Shown: piece after piece, positions 1-13,299 of the stretch | Position numbering within the stretch: the first letter of the stretch is position 1 | Layout: every line of letters starts with the position of its first letter | Assembly: GCA_016748015.1 (NCBI GenBank) | Contig: JAAOMT010000128.1 | Location: 1,049,471-1,113,470 of the forward strand | Source: Geosiphon pyriformis | Lineage: Eukaryota > Glomeromycota > Glomeromycetes > Archaeosporales > Geosiphonaceae | Direction of reading: 5' to 3' | DNA: 64,000 bases | The notes under the pieces: model-generated | Databases searched by the model: none | What the model saw: the letters and a program-made list of their open reading frames with translations, nothing else | Told to the model about the DNA's origin: nothing | Translations under genes and position numbers: made by a program

Positions 1-470
1 ATAAACCTCATTTTGGAAGACAACACGGACTCTTAACTCTTCGGACTTGACAATCAGACGTTGACAGAAATGGTAATGTTTCCGAAGCAATTTTCGGACA
101 GTATTTTTCCCGTACGATTCGTCATGACGATTGCGTCAAACTCGCGAGGGAAGAACACGATCGCCTTTCTGTGAATCTCACTCTGCAGGTGCACAATTCT
201 TCATCGTATGTGCGAGACTGCTTTACCGAGTCTCTGGGGAAATTTTGCGCTTATCATCGTCGAAGAGAAACACGAGTTTTGTAGAACGAAGACGAAGTCG
301 CAGAGATGGTCGCGACTTACCAGTTCCAATAGAGCCTTCGGTTGTTTGAACCTTACACCTGAGGGGAGGTTTGTAGGTTGGAAATTGAGAACCCTTTTGT
401 CGCTCGAGATACTTTTCTTGGTTGGCGCTAGAGACACGGCGTAGAGATAACCTTTCTTAGTAGCGGAGGT
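1..470 (-). pseudogene. Fanzor (TnpB-like) nuclease remnant, internally deleted, cut by window edge
   Basis: Read on the minus strand, 470-226 matches the 5' flank and start region of the Fanzor relic at 37.2-37.7 kb, for example around GTTTGTAGGTTGG and around the start codon near 255. Then 225-1 jumps directly into the C-terminal RuvC half. One frame gives HLQSEIHRKAI..FFPREFDAI, the typical TnpB/Fanzor helix after the bridge. Another frame gives RKLLRKHYHFCQRLIVKSEE and then FQNEVY at the window edge, the RuvC-II Glu block. The coding frame switches between these blocks and stops interrupt it, so it cannot make a nuclease. The zinc ribbon and RuvC-III would lie outside the window. Family assignment is from motif memory; the shared 5' flank is seen directly. 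A decayed transposase of another family is unlikely given the order of blocks. Confidence 0.68.
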
Positions 471-771
471 AGTGGCGGGCGGTTATAATGATTGGATTTT
501 AGGGGAAAAAGGGAAGATAAATACATGGGGAGAGAAAAGATAGCAAAAGAGGAGATAGGAGGCTATTTTACTTTTTCCAAATCTGTTACTCGCAGAATTA
601 CTTAATTATACTTTTTAAAATGAAATTCTCACGTTCTTATGTTTATTGAGGAACATAGTGCATAGCCTTTTTTTTAAAATATTTTCATATATTACGGTAA
701 TGATACAAATTATCTTTGCTAAAAAAATGATAACACTCTCCCAAATTCTTAGCAATCCAAATATTCAGGAA
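471..771. other. intergenic, no gene seen
   Basis: AT-rich spacer between the Fanzor remnant and the 3' end of the PHP gene. It holds poly-T and poly-A runs and no open frame or motif I can support. Confidence 0.6.
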
Positions 772-2573
772 TTATGGAACTTCTCCTATCCCCACTAATC
801 CGTCAGTTACTCCCGCCGTGCTATGAAGATTGTTATACAAGTTCAAAAACCTTCTCCAGTTTCCACCATCTCTTTGAATAAATTTAATGATTCCTCTTCC
901 GGCCTCACAACATAAAAAGAAGAAAAAACACCACAAGACGAAATAGGAATAACTCTCAAAATGCATATTAAACTTTCGCGGATGGCAAAACGTACCTTGA
1001 AAAGAGTACATCCCACGCGTTTCGCTATAAAATGACGTCCAATATTCGGCCAGCAAAGTAATTGGCAGCATTTTGAAATATATAGGATTATCTTTTGGAT
1101 AGGCGCGGGGTCGGGTGCCAGTCGGGTCAAATAAAAAACTTGTGCGTTTCGCGTGGAGCTCGGCCATTACTCCAGCCATTGTTTTGTTGGGAGCTCTGAT
1201 TGTGGTCCAAGAATAAGCCCCAGTTGATGGGGAGTGTACATCAGAGCCGGTAAGCATTAAAAGACCGTGTTCTTTTGCAAAAAGATAGGTTTGCAAGTCA
1301 AAGGTATTTCCATTAATTATTTCAAAGGCGTCGACACCCTTCCAATCCAGTTTCAAAAAGAATTTTCATTAGCAAGATGCCCAGATAAAAAAACAATGTC
1401 CAATATTTTTTACCCATTCTAAGAGATCTTCACGAGTTGGATGTTCCAGTAAAGTACCAACTTGATACCAATTTTCTATTGAAAAAAGCCCGAGCTATGA
1501 ACCTAAATGTTATAAAGCTCAAAAATCAATTTTATTCATTACCCGTTTTGTTGCTCCAGGGAATATGATTAACTGACACTAATCCACCAAGTTCATGAGT
1601 ACGTTGAATTATTTTCTGCAAATCCTCGTCCGAGGGAAAGTCAGGTCCAACAGGAATCGGTACATTGATCCCGATCAAATTCATATGAATTCTACATGAG
1701 CTACAATTTCCAAAATTTTGGCGAACATGAATACCAAGATAGTTTCCAATCACAAAGGAAGTTACAATTTCCATACCTATATTCCATAGCAGGTATCACT
1801 ATTATTGTGTCATTATACTTTGCACGTGCAATTTCTTGCGCGTGAAAACCTCCATCTAACGTGTTGTGATCGCTAACAATAATTGCGTCATACCCATTTG
1901 CTAGATTTTTGAGAATTTTATTTTACAGTTCATAGCTCACAATACTATAAAACATGAATTGGTCCCGCACAAGGATCACCTAGATACCTATAGCCCATTT
2001 CAGCAACATCTCTGGTTCCATCAAGCCATCTGACATTGTAGTGTGTGAATGCCCGTCCAATAACAAATTAATTTCTCCAAACTCCGTATTCATCGGTTTT
2101 AAATATTTTAGTGGCTCTATTCGTGGCCACGAAAACTCAATATCACTATAAATATATCGGCTTGGAACTGCTCTGTACTTGACAAAAGTCAGCGCTATGA
2201 ACACCACTATTAAGATCAAAATGAAAGAAAGTAAGCGGTTGCACGCTTCCTTGAGATATACGCAAATGATATCCTTTTGAAAGGAAGGAGATAACGCCCT
2301 AATCAAGCCTCGTACTGATTCCAGTATGTGTTGAATGCTTGTCAGAGACCCTGTTCTAGGCAAGCGTAAAGGAGTTTGGGGTATGATTTGCTGGGAGGGA
2401 AGTGGGGAATTGGAAGAGGTTAGTAGAAGTCGTTCAACTTCGCTGCTACTAGAATCATTTTCGTCGTCATTATAGCTCTGCGCGAAACTCGGTGTTGGTG
2501 GAGGTATTATGTTCAAATCATAGCGACTGTTGTTTGAGGCGTTGTTAGGCTTGAAATCATTGAGTTCACTCAT
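772..2573 (-). CDS. PHP-domain phosphoesterase, N-terminally membrane anchored
   Basis: Five exons fit in phase: 2573-1988, 1900-1777, 1691-1543, 1460-1414 and 1338-772, giving about 490 residues. The N-terminal ~120 residues are Ser/Pro/Asn rich and presumably cytosolic. A hydrophobic segment (LLSFILILIVVFIALTF) follows, then the PHP domain. Metal-site motifs are visible in order: DGHSHTTMSDG, ANGYDAIIVSDHNT, a conserved Glu in PAMEYR, VNHIPW, and GSDVHSPS near the end. The last exon also holds a second hydrophobic stretch (YFVLWCFFFFLCC). PHP proteins are metal-dependent phosphoesterases, but the substrate of this membrane-tethered fungal type is not known to me. An extra intron may start inside the last exon at a GTACG near residue 410, which would remove or reframe part of the tail. 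The start is the first ATG of a long open exon. Confidence 0.83.
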
Positions 2574-3688
2574 GCTAGTTTCAAGGTTAAATTCTTATCC
2601 CTGCCCTGGACCAAGGACCATTTCGGAATATTAATCATCTAGATGATTTTCACATTTGATTTTTTACAAGAACACTTATAAGTTTTAAATTCTTCGTATA
2701 ATACTTTGTGCTGTTGCTGAACTTTAGGACTTTGCTGCTTCAGTAAGTGAAATATTCTTTTTTGGAATAGTAAGTTTTATAAACTTAACATTATTACTTG
2801 CTTGATAGCAAAAACTTAAATTTTCATAAACACATTCAAGATAATAAAAACCTATCTAAAACTTCTAAAAAATTTTGCATAAAATTAATGGCTGTTGAAA
2901 TGTGTATTTAAACATAATTTTAATATTAAAGTATAATTATTGTTTTTTATTTTTGTTATTTAAAATATTTTTAATTACATATAACAGTATGATCGTTTTT
3001 TTAATTTACATTGTTTTTAGTTATAAAATGGCAAAACATAAAAAATTAAATAAGTTATATTTCATTTTGTTGAATATAAAAATTCGATTAATTTTAAGTT
3101 TTAAATAAAAAAATATGCATTTATGTAAATGATTTTTTATGCGAAACCAGATGTATTCCAAATTTTATTAATAATTAATTTTTTATACTTGGCTATAATA
3201 AATAAAAATAAATAATTATTTATTTATTTATTTTTTTATTGTCTGTTTTTTTAGCACAATCAATTTTTGTGCAATTTAGTTGTAAATAAAAAAATTTAAT
3301 ATAATTTTAGTATTATTAATTTAATATTATATTATTGTTGTTTAAATGTATTAATTAAATATAATTTAAATACATAACAAAAAACATTATATATTATGAG
3401 CAGCTTATATATTTTTTGCTATTTAAACTTATATTAAATTATTTTAAATTATATATGCTAAAAACTTATTTGTTTTATTTTTATTTTATTTAAATATTTA
3501 ATCAATTTTTTTTATGTTTATTTAAATTTTAATAGCTTTTTTTTATATTTTATATTAATGTTTTTATTTTTATAAAAATTAAAAATTAATTAATAATAAT
3601 TTTATGTAACAAATTATATATTTTATTATTATTTAAAAAATATGTATAATGTTTTTTTCAAATTTTATTAAGTTTTTAAGTAATAAAG

Positions 3689-3727
<39 letters not shown>

Positions 3728-5600
3728 TAACAAATACAATTTATTTATTACTTATTACAATACAATTAAAAAAAACTTTAAAATAAATATAATTTATGTT
3801 TTTTTTATATGTAACCAACTATTTAAATTAATTAAAACTATATTATGTATTATATACTATTATATTTATAATAATATTACAAATTTTAAAATATAAATCA
3901 AAAATTAAATTAAAATTAACAATATAATCAAAATTTATTAACAAATTAAAAATAAAATTTTTATTATAAATTATATTTTTAAAACAAAATAAGATTAAAT
4001 TATTAATATTTATTATTATAAATATATTGTTTAATATTAAACTTCTTTTTTTATATTTTGTTTTTAATTTAGAGTTTAACAATTAGATATTTTTTATAAC
4101 TTATAATTATACTATATATAAAATTAATTATATTTAAATTAAGTTTTTTTTTAAAAAATTTTTAAATTAATTTTTAAAAACAAATTTCTTAATTAATATA
4201 AAATTAATTAATAATTATAATATTATATAATATTTACAAAATTAATAAATTAAAAAAAATAACATTAGTTAAAATTATCTATTTTTTTATATCTTTTCTA
4301 ATAAATAATTTTTTTAATAATAAAATTTAAAAAATATATATATATATATATAATTCTGAAAATTTAGAAAACTTTATAATAAAAAAAACTTATTATATAG
4401 GATTAAGCAAATTAGAAAATAACAAAATTATAAATAATATGTTATTATATTAAATTTGTATAAGAATATTCAATTTAGTAAATTTATTATATTTTTTTCT
4501 AATTAATAATATAAGTAATAATAATATGCTAAATCTTTTTTTACCAATTATAATTAACTTAAAATCTGTGGCTATTAATTCTAAAAAAGTAAAAAAAATT
4601 TTTGTATTAGTAAAATTATATATATTAAATATTAATATATTAATTGTTCTAAAAAAAGTTTAAATAATAAATTAAAAATTGTTAAAAAATTGTTTTATTA
4701 AATAGATAATTTAATTAATATTTATCTTTAAATTTGGTTTTAATTAAGCTAAAAAGCTAGTTATTAATAAAAAAATTTTAATAAATATTAATCTAAAATA
4801 ATTTAATTAAAAATTAATTATTACGAAAATTCTGATTAATTTTCTTAAATTAATAATAAAATCAATATTAATTAAGTACAACAAAATAAAAACAATCAAA
4901 TTGTAATTAATTAATCTTTAAAAAAAACACTAATTAAATTTAAAAATATTGATATTACAGTTAATTTTTATAGAAAAAATTTTGTATATATAATTAAAGT
5001 TAATATTAACAAATAAATATAAGATTTAAAAAATCAGTATTGTGTTTTTTTTTATATAATTCTAATTGGTATTACTATTTATAATTTGTTAAATTTTTTG
5101 ACATTATATAATAAAAAAATATGTATTATAGTATATAATTTAGTTATTTATATATAAATTTATTATATTGTAGTGTATTTTAAATTATTTGATTTTAAAA
5201 ATACTGTTATTTGCTTAATTCTAGTTTTTAAAGATACAAACTTGTATTAAAATAGTTTAATATTACATTTACATACCAATTATAAATAATTTAATTACAT
5301 TTTAAATAATTATTTATAAAAATTTGTTTAATTATAAAAAAATAATTTTAGTTTTAACAAATAATATTTTACATATATATATATATAAACAAGTTTCTAT
5401 TTTTTATCCAATTTTTTTTAATAATAAAATTTGAATTTTAATAGTTAATAATACAAAACTTACTTTTTTTTATAATATATTTCATAATAATTCAACTACA
5501 AAATATTTTTTAATAATTTTGTTTATAATTTTACAAGAATAACTTTGGTTTTGAATTTTTAATTAAAAATTTTAAAATATTCTATAGAACTATTTACAAA
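2574..5600. other. very AT-rich region, decayed transposon sequence probable
   Basis: More than 80% AT by eye, with no open frame longer than ~80 codons and no recognisable domain. It lies directly upstream of, and in the same compositional block as, a LINE relic whose ORF2 starts near 5.9 kb, so it may be the decayed ORF1 of that element. I could not confirm this by translation. The first ~300 bp (to about 2880) is less AT-rich and is probably the promoter region of the PHP gene. Confidence 0.4.
3691..3727. repeat. (ATT)n microsatellite
   Basis: About twelve uninterrupted TAT/ATT units inside the AT-rich block. Confidence 0.9.
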
Positions 5601-8600
5601 CTAAGTTTTTAAAATTTCATGTAAATTAAATATTTTAAGTTTTTTTTTTAGTATTAAGTATTAAAAAAATATATCTGCAAATTTTTGTTTTAAATTCAGA
5701 TATAATTATTAATAAAATATTATCAAATTTTTTAATTGTATCTGATATAATAGATATGTTTTTTCTATTATTTATAAATAATTTAAAGATTTTAATAATT
5801 AAAATTAATAGTTTAAAAACTAAATTATTGGTTTTAGAAAAATTAGTTAAGACAGTTTTAAACAAACTTGATTTTTTTTGTTTAAATAATAATATAATAT
5901 CTTTTTTTTATCTTTTATAAGTAGATTAATCTAAAAAATACCTATATTTAATATTAAAAATATAAATATTTTTGCCAAATATAATAATATTATTAAATAA
6001 CATAAAAATTTAAAAAATAATATTTTAATTATTATAAAAATTAAGTTTTATCTTAGTGTTAAGTCTTGAATTATTAATAAATTTAATAATATAAGAATGT
6101 TTATATTTGATTTAAGTATTAAAATTACAATAATTATGAATAATTATTTAACTAAACATATTTTTAAAGTTTTTAAAATTTCTAACAGACTTTTATTTAT
6201 TAAATTATTATTTAAAAATAAAAAATTTATTATAGTTTTGGGTTTATATATTAAAGTTACTTTAATAAAAAAATTGAATTAAGTTTATAATGTTAATTTT
6301 ATTATGATTAATACTTTAAATACAAGTATATTTGTGGTTTTAAGTAAAGATTTTAATGAAAATAATTTTGGTTACAATATTAGGTTTAAAAAAATTTTGA
6401 ATTTAAATTTATTTAATTTGTTTAATAATTTTAGTTTATATAAATTGCTAATATAATCCAACTTTGAAAATATAAAAAAGTATATAGACTTTATTTTAAT
6501 TAATAATAAGTTTTAAAATTTGGTTTTTAATTAACAAAATTATTATCTTAAAGAATTTTTTATTATAAATTATTTGATATTGTTAATAAATATTGGCTTA
6601 AAAAATTTTTGGATTTTTAAATTAATTTTATGTACAAACAAATCAACAGAAATAAATAAAAGTACAAAGTTAATAATATTAATAAAGAAGTATAAAAAAA
6701 ATTTAACAGTTTGTTTTTAGATATTGTTTTGTAAATTATAAATATTTTTAAAATTAATAAGAAAAATTTGATTTTAATAAAATATAAGTAATATTTAATA
6801 AGATTCTGTATAGTATAATTAATATTAAATTGTTTAAAGTATGATTTTAGAATAAAAATTTAATTAAAAATACTGTATTTTTTAAATTTTATAAGTTAGA
6901 ATTGCTTATTATTAAAATTTTAATATTGTTTAAGTTAGATAATTTAGAAAGATTTGAAATTCTAGTAAATAAGTAAATTAAATTTAATTTAAATTTGGCT
7001 ATAATTTTTTAAAGATTCTTAAGTACTGATTTTAATAATAATAAAGTTAACCAATTTTTAATCTATTCAAAGAAAACTTATAAGTTTTATAAAATATGTA
7101 AATCTAAAATTAATAAGGATTTGTATATTTAAAAAACTATTATCAATTACATAAAGATTTTTGCTAATAATAAAAAATCTATAATCAATAATATTTTAAA
7201 GCAACTTTTTAAAAAAATTATCTTGAATTATTTGGTTAATAATAAAAAACTGGTTTTAAATTCCAATAAAATTAAGAACAAAATAAATTTGCTAATAGAA
7301 AATTAAATTAAAAAGTATATTATTAAAGATATAATCTCTTTTTATTGACAAAAACAGTTTGTTTTTTTGAATTATATTAAATATAATAATAAATTTTTTG
7401 ATATTATAAAATAAATTTATCTTGATAAGTTTCTGTTAATTATTAAGAATTTTCTTGAAAAAAAAGTGCTAATCTATTTGAACTTACTAATAAAATATAA
7501 AAACATTGTAATAAATTTGGTTTAATTTGGCTTTTAAATTTATTAAATATATATTTATTAAAAAAAACAGTTTTTAATGCTTGAGAAAAACTTAAATTTT
7601 AATAATTTCAAAGTTATATAAGTAAAAAAGTGTATTAACAAATATTAAGTCAATTGTTTTAATTAAAACTACAAGAAAAATTTTGTTAAAAGTTTTTTAT
7701 ATTGGATTTTTACAGTTTATAGCAAGTTTAATGTTTTAAAACAAACAATTTTTTAGTATTAAAAAGTATTTTATCTTAATTTTTTATTTTTACTATTAGA
7801 TTTATTGTTAAAAATACTTTAAAAAAAAGCAAAAAGTTATAGTTGGTTCTTTAAAATATGTATAAGATTTATAATTTTATAGATTAATTATATTTATATA
7901 ATAGTTTAAAAAAAATTAAAATATACAACAGATTTATTAGGTTTTTTAAATATATTTACAATAATTACATAAATAAAATTATAACAGACTTTAGATTAAC
8001 AAAAAACTATAAGGTTTATAAAAATTTGAATCAAAGTAAAGTGTTTTTTTTTTTTTAGAGAATTTTTTATGTTTTTTTTTTGTGTTAAGTTAAAAAATAT
8101 AAATTTTTTTATAAATATTGAATAAATATTAAATTTATTATAAAAATTAGCAAAATCAAATTTAATATAAGATTAATTTTCTATTTGACTATTAATTACA
8201 CAGAATATTTTAAATATTGTTAATAAATTTTTTGATTTTATTGATATTTTAATTGATACAAATAAAATAGTAGTTATTTTAATCAATTTACAAATTGAAA
8301 AATTTTTTTGTATATAAATAAATCTTCTATTACAATTATAAAAAATAATAAATCTTATTAATATCTAAGTATTTTTTATTAATAGTAGATTTTTTTAGTT
8401 TTAGTCTAAAAAAAATTATATGTAAAGTTTTTTTTATTTATGATATTATGCAAAGTTATTTTTAATAAGTAGTTTATGTATTTAGTTTTGGTTATATTAT
8501 AGTTTATTATTAAATACAAAACTTAATTCAGTTTATTTATAAAAATACATATAAAAAATAAAATTGTTTAATTAAAAAAAAGTTGAAATATAAGTCTAAT

Positions 8601-9141
8601 TTGTCCAATAATTTTCAAAATAAGGCTGTTGTTATTCATAGAAATTAAGAATTATAATAAGTAAATAAAATAGCCAATCAAAAATAAGCATAGTAAAAAA
8701 AGAAATTCCAGAATTTTTTTTGAAAAATTACAGAATTTTAGAATTTTAGAATTTTAGGATTTCTTGCAAAAAAATTAAAAAATTTTAAGAAATTTTATAT
8801 AATATGAATTATGTATATATAATAAGAATATTAGAAGCAAAAAAGACAATTTAGTTTAAAATAACAATATTTTTTTATTAAAAAATAGTTTTCTATAACT
8901 TGAAGTGGAATTAAATTTATATTAATAAAACATCTATTATTATCTAAATTAATGTTATTATTACTTAATTAAAAAAATATTAATCCATTTCACACTATTA
9001 ACACTCCATGTTGATAAAATTTAATATTTAACTATATTAAATCAATAGCTTTTGATTATGACTATTGACAAAATACTAATTTTTTATTTTTTATTTTTTA
9101 TTTTTTTTGTTGTTTATTAATTAATTAAAGATATTAAGTAC

Positions 9142-10037
9142 TGTTACTTATAGAAAAATAGATTAATAGGAGAATAGGACTTAGTAAGTAAGCACAATAT
9201 TAGAAAATTATGACACATTACTTAGCAATAAATACATTGTTAGTAAATTATGACACACTGCTCAGCAATAAATATATTGTTAAAAAATTATAACATATTA
9301 CTTAGCAATGAGCATATTGTCAAAGAAAATAAGGCATATTGCTCAAAAAAATACAAAATTTCATAATAACATAAATTATATATATATAGCAAAAATATTA
9401 AAAACAGAAAAAATAATTCCAAAAAAATTCAATAGAAGTTCCAAATTAATTTAGAACAATAGCTTTTTTTCAAAAAATAGTTTTCTATGACTTGAAGTGA
9501 AATCATTTTCATATTAATAAAATTATTTATTATTATTGAATTCATGTTATTATTACTTGATTAAGAATATTAATTACTTTTATTACTATTAACACTTCAT
9601 ATTAATAAAATTCAACACTTAACTACATTAGAACAATAGCTTTTAATTATGATTATTAATAGAATACTAACTTTTTTATTTTTTTTTATTTTCTTTTGTT
9701 TTATTTTTTTGTTGTTTACTAATTAATTAAAAAAATTAAGCATTGAATTATTAACATTAAAAAGAACTGGTAAAAAACTCATAAAACAAAAATAAAAACT
9801 CGGAAATTAAGGATAACTTACCAGAAAAAACTAGTTATTAAGCTGAGAAAAAAATTTATAAAATAAGCTTTTAGAAAGATATTGAAATAACCATTAAATC
9901 TCTGTTCATTATACAAAAAATTTAACCAAAACTTTCAGATCATGAAAATTTTCAAATTTACCAACATTATCAAGCTATTAATCACCAAATTATGAATTTG
10001 TTATTTGTACTAACACTCCAAATAATCACTTATAACA
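9142..10037 (+). repeat. solo LTR of a related subfamily nested in the 5' LTR
   Basis: Starts TGTTACTTATAG and ends CACTTATAACA, the same terminal inverted ends as the family LTRs. No internal coding sequence follows. Flanks GTAC (9138-9141) and ATAC (10038-10041) are compatible with a 4-bp target duplication carrying one G to A change. Confidence 0.65.
9201..9345 (+). repeat. 40-bp tandem repeat, about 3.5 units
   Basis: Units start at 9201, 9241, 9281 and 9321 with an exact 40-bp step; the shared core is AAATTAtgACAcAtTactTAGCAAT. It sits in the solo LTR at a place comparable to a different 40-bp repeat in the younger LTRs. Confidence 0.85.
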
Positions 10038-10327
10038 ATACTAAGTAATTAATATTAAAAATAGCCTAGTAAAAAATCTAGAAACAAGAATAAAAAATTT
10101 AAGAATAATTTATCAAAAGAGCATAACTGTCAAAATAAACTGGCTATCATACTGAAGAAAAAAATTTACAGAAAAAACCATTAATTAAATCTCTGCTTAT
10201 TATACAAAAAACTTAACAAAAATCTTTAGACTTTAAAATCTTCAAAAATTACCAAAATTCCCAGCTATTGAGCACTAAATTATAGATTTGTTATTTGTTT
10301 CAACATTCCAAATAATTATTTGTAATA

Positions 10328-12060
10328 TTTGGTGCTTTTTGTAAGATATAATCTAACAGAAAACTAGCACTAACAATAATTATTCAGAAAAGTAACAGAA
10401 TCAGAAGTAACAAAAACAAATTATTTAGGATTTGCCAAATCTTTATTCACTATTACCAAATTTATTTCAGACTAACAAATAATCATTGGCCAGCAGATTC
10501 AGTTTTTAATTTCTATGTTAATAAAAAAATTACATCATACTTGGAAAATCAAGAAGATTTAAAAGTTATTTTTAACAATTTTTATAGTGAATTACTCCAA
10601 AGCACCATGTTTTCACATAATTATTTGTTTGCTTCACTAATCACAAAAATAAATTAAGAAATTGAGAATTATACCCAACAAAAATTTTCTATTATCTTTG
10701 CAGACAAAAATAAAAAAAAGTTACAAACTCCAGCAAAAACACCAAAAAAAATACAACTACTTATTTGAAAGAAACCAAAAGTCATTTTACCTATTTATCT
10801 ATTATACTATTATATACCAGAAAGTACTATTCATATATCATCTAAATCCACATTACCATAAATTACAAAAACACTATTATTCAGAGTATTATTTTAAAAT
10901 AATTAAAAAAAAACCAAATTATTAGAAACTTATAGCAATTTTTTTAAAGAATTTAAATTATGACCAACAACTCTATTAAAACTTTAATTACTGTCACTTC
11001 AACCAAATTTCAGATCTACCAGTTATTAAGAAGATACTAAATTAGAAGAAAAAAAAAACAATAATTAGAAAAATAACAATTAAAATTTAATCTTAAATAA
11101 TCTGAAAGTTCAAACTCTAATTGTTTAAACTTAGCAAAACCTGAACAATCTAAACTCAGTTCTTGTTTTTTCAGAAAACTTATCTCTAGTTATTTTAATT
11201 AATTAACTGCCAGTAGCACTAATTACTGTTTAGTAATAATCACAACAATAATTATTACTCACATTAATAATATATAACCAATCACAAAACTTGAAAATTT
11301 TATTAGCAAAAAAGACAACATCTAAGTATGGATAAATAATATAACAAAAACTATTGCAGCCAACAGATAAAATAATGTCAAAGCACTTTAAGCTATATTA
11401 TACTTTTTCAGAATACTATTAACTTATAGTATTAAAACTTAATTAACAAATTACAAATCTTTAATGCATTTAAAACTGTATTTCTATAATATTTTAGTAA
11501 TTACAACAGTATTAATTAGTTATTAACTAGCTTTACTACTATCAAACAAAATAATACTAAAATAGTTACCACATATCTGAAACATTTTTATCAAAATCTG
11601 TATTAAATTCAAACAATTAAAGCTGATTACTTTACAATACTACAGATTTTAAATCAATTTATTTATGAATTATACAGCAGCTTGTTACAATAAATATGTT
11701 TAATATACTCAAATACTCTTCAAGATACAATTATATATGCCAGAAATTTTGAATCAGCTAAACTTAAAGCCAATCATGCACAAGCTGTAAATTTAGTTAT
11801 AAACAGATCATTTGAATTAAATTTTAAGCTAAAACAATTTAGTAATTTTATTAACCAGAAATTAGAAAGATATTTAATTAACAATTAAGCCATATATTAG
11901 CTTTCTTAATATTACAACAATTCAGAAAATTCCAGTCAATTTTAAAATCAGCTGTGTCTATTATTATTATTATTAAATTAATTATGGCAACAAAAAATAT
12001 GTAATTGCTACTACTGTAATAAACAAGACTATTTAAAAGCAAATTACCATTCTAGGTCTA
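10328..12060 (+). pseudogene. gag-like relic with mutated zinc knuckle
   Basis: Translation from about 10490 (FNFYVNKKIT, then YTQQKFSI, LLYYYIPEST, LLETYSNFF) follows the gag of the 59-kb element block by block. Around 11750-11870 ARNFESAKLKANHAQAVNL matches its capsid C-terminal part. Near 12000 the zinc knuckle reads CYYCNKQDYLKANYH: the expected His and last Cys are both Tyr (CAC to TAC, TGC/TGT to TAT type transitions). Several stops; not functional. Confidence 0.7.
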
Positions 12061-12599
12061 ATAATTCACCAATATAAAAGTCCTAATTGCAGATTTTAAA
12101 CCAGAATTATACCAATAATTTGTTATTAGAATTATATCAATTCTATTATGTACTAATAACAAAACAATTTATATATATATCTTTAATATATTAAACTTCA
12201 ATATTAATAATCTATCAATTACAGCCACAAATAATTTATTAAACCCAAAAAATTCAAATATTACTTCAATATATTGTGCCAATATCAACTAGAAACCAAA
12301 GACCAAGAATTATGCACACCCAACAAAACTGGAAATTAACAATAATAATATATTAATTGATTTTCAGTTTATCAAATTAGCTATTAGAATTATGCCAACA
12401 GAGTTCAGAAAGTGAGTACATCTAAAATCTAAATTCCAAAACTATTTAAGTCTATTAGTAATTCCAAAAATTACAATATTTAAATCACTAAAAACCAACT
12501 TAATACTACTTATTAACAATATTTCACTAGCAATTATCATAAAAAACAAATTACTAACCACTATTTTTTCATTTGAGTTGAAAGACTAATCAGAAATTT

Positions 12600-12960
12600 C
12601 ATTATTCAATGAAGTTATTTTTGATACTAAACCAATTACTGCCATGTATACTAATGTCAAAATTAATGACCACTCTATTAAACTAATTCTTAATAATAGT
12701 TTAACAGACAACATTATTACATAACAACTTATAAATCAAATAGATTGCCAAGTTGATTGTACTGCTAGTATTAGAATTATTACTATTAATAGAGCTTCTA
12801 AGACTCTTATTAGTAAAATCAATAACTTTTCTTTTAAAGTCAATGGCATTATCATACTTATTAAAGTTATCATAGAAGCCATATAATATTAAATTTTTAT
12901 TAGTAATAACTAGCTGTCTAAGACCAATATTATATTTAACTAAAATACCCAAAAGCTATA
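12600..12960 (+). pseudogene. retropepsin-like protease relic
   Basis: The frame around 12625-12960 reads AMYTNVKINDHSIKLILNNS, then ITXQLINQIDCQVD, then FKVNGIIILIKV and LSKTNIIFN. This fits an LTR-retroelement aspartic protease (core hydrophobic-hydrophobic-D-S/T-G, flap, second I-G-x-D/N-W block). The catalytic triplet has become N-N-S, and the later block carries in-frame stops. Confidence 0.6.
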
Positions 12961-13299
12961 GTTTGGTCAAAATGGTCAACATATTTAAGTACCAGCTATC
13001 TGTGATTACTTTAAAACAATTTTATTCCAATTACTGATAGAATTTAAGAAAAAACAAACAAATCTATCTGAAAAGTCTATTAAGTTTTATGGACTAATAA
13101 TGATTACAATAAGCTATTACCAATCCTCTCTTAGGATAAAAAGAAAAAAAAAAGGAAAACAAGTTTTAAAACATTACTATCACAAAGAAACATTCAATAA
13201 TTGGCATGTATCTTATTTATTAACACCAAAAAAAAACCACATTATATCTTACTTATATGTATTGATTATAACAAAAAGCTTTTATTTATAAGAGCTTGA

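Larger units (their letters stand above)
8630..10327 (+). repeat. 5' LTR, interrupted by a solo LTR
   Basis: LTR sequence is 8630-9141 plus 10038-10327. The join resumes at the point matching 'taagaactaagtaattg' in the 3' LTR near 14650. The intervening 9142-10037 is a separate LTR. Confidence 0.7.

Noticed and set aside
9201-9345. Evenly spaced 40-bp repeats considered as a CRISPR-like array
   Set aside because: Head-to-tail repeats without unique spacers, in a fungal LTR; an ordinary tandem repeat.
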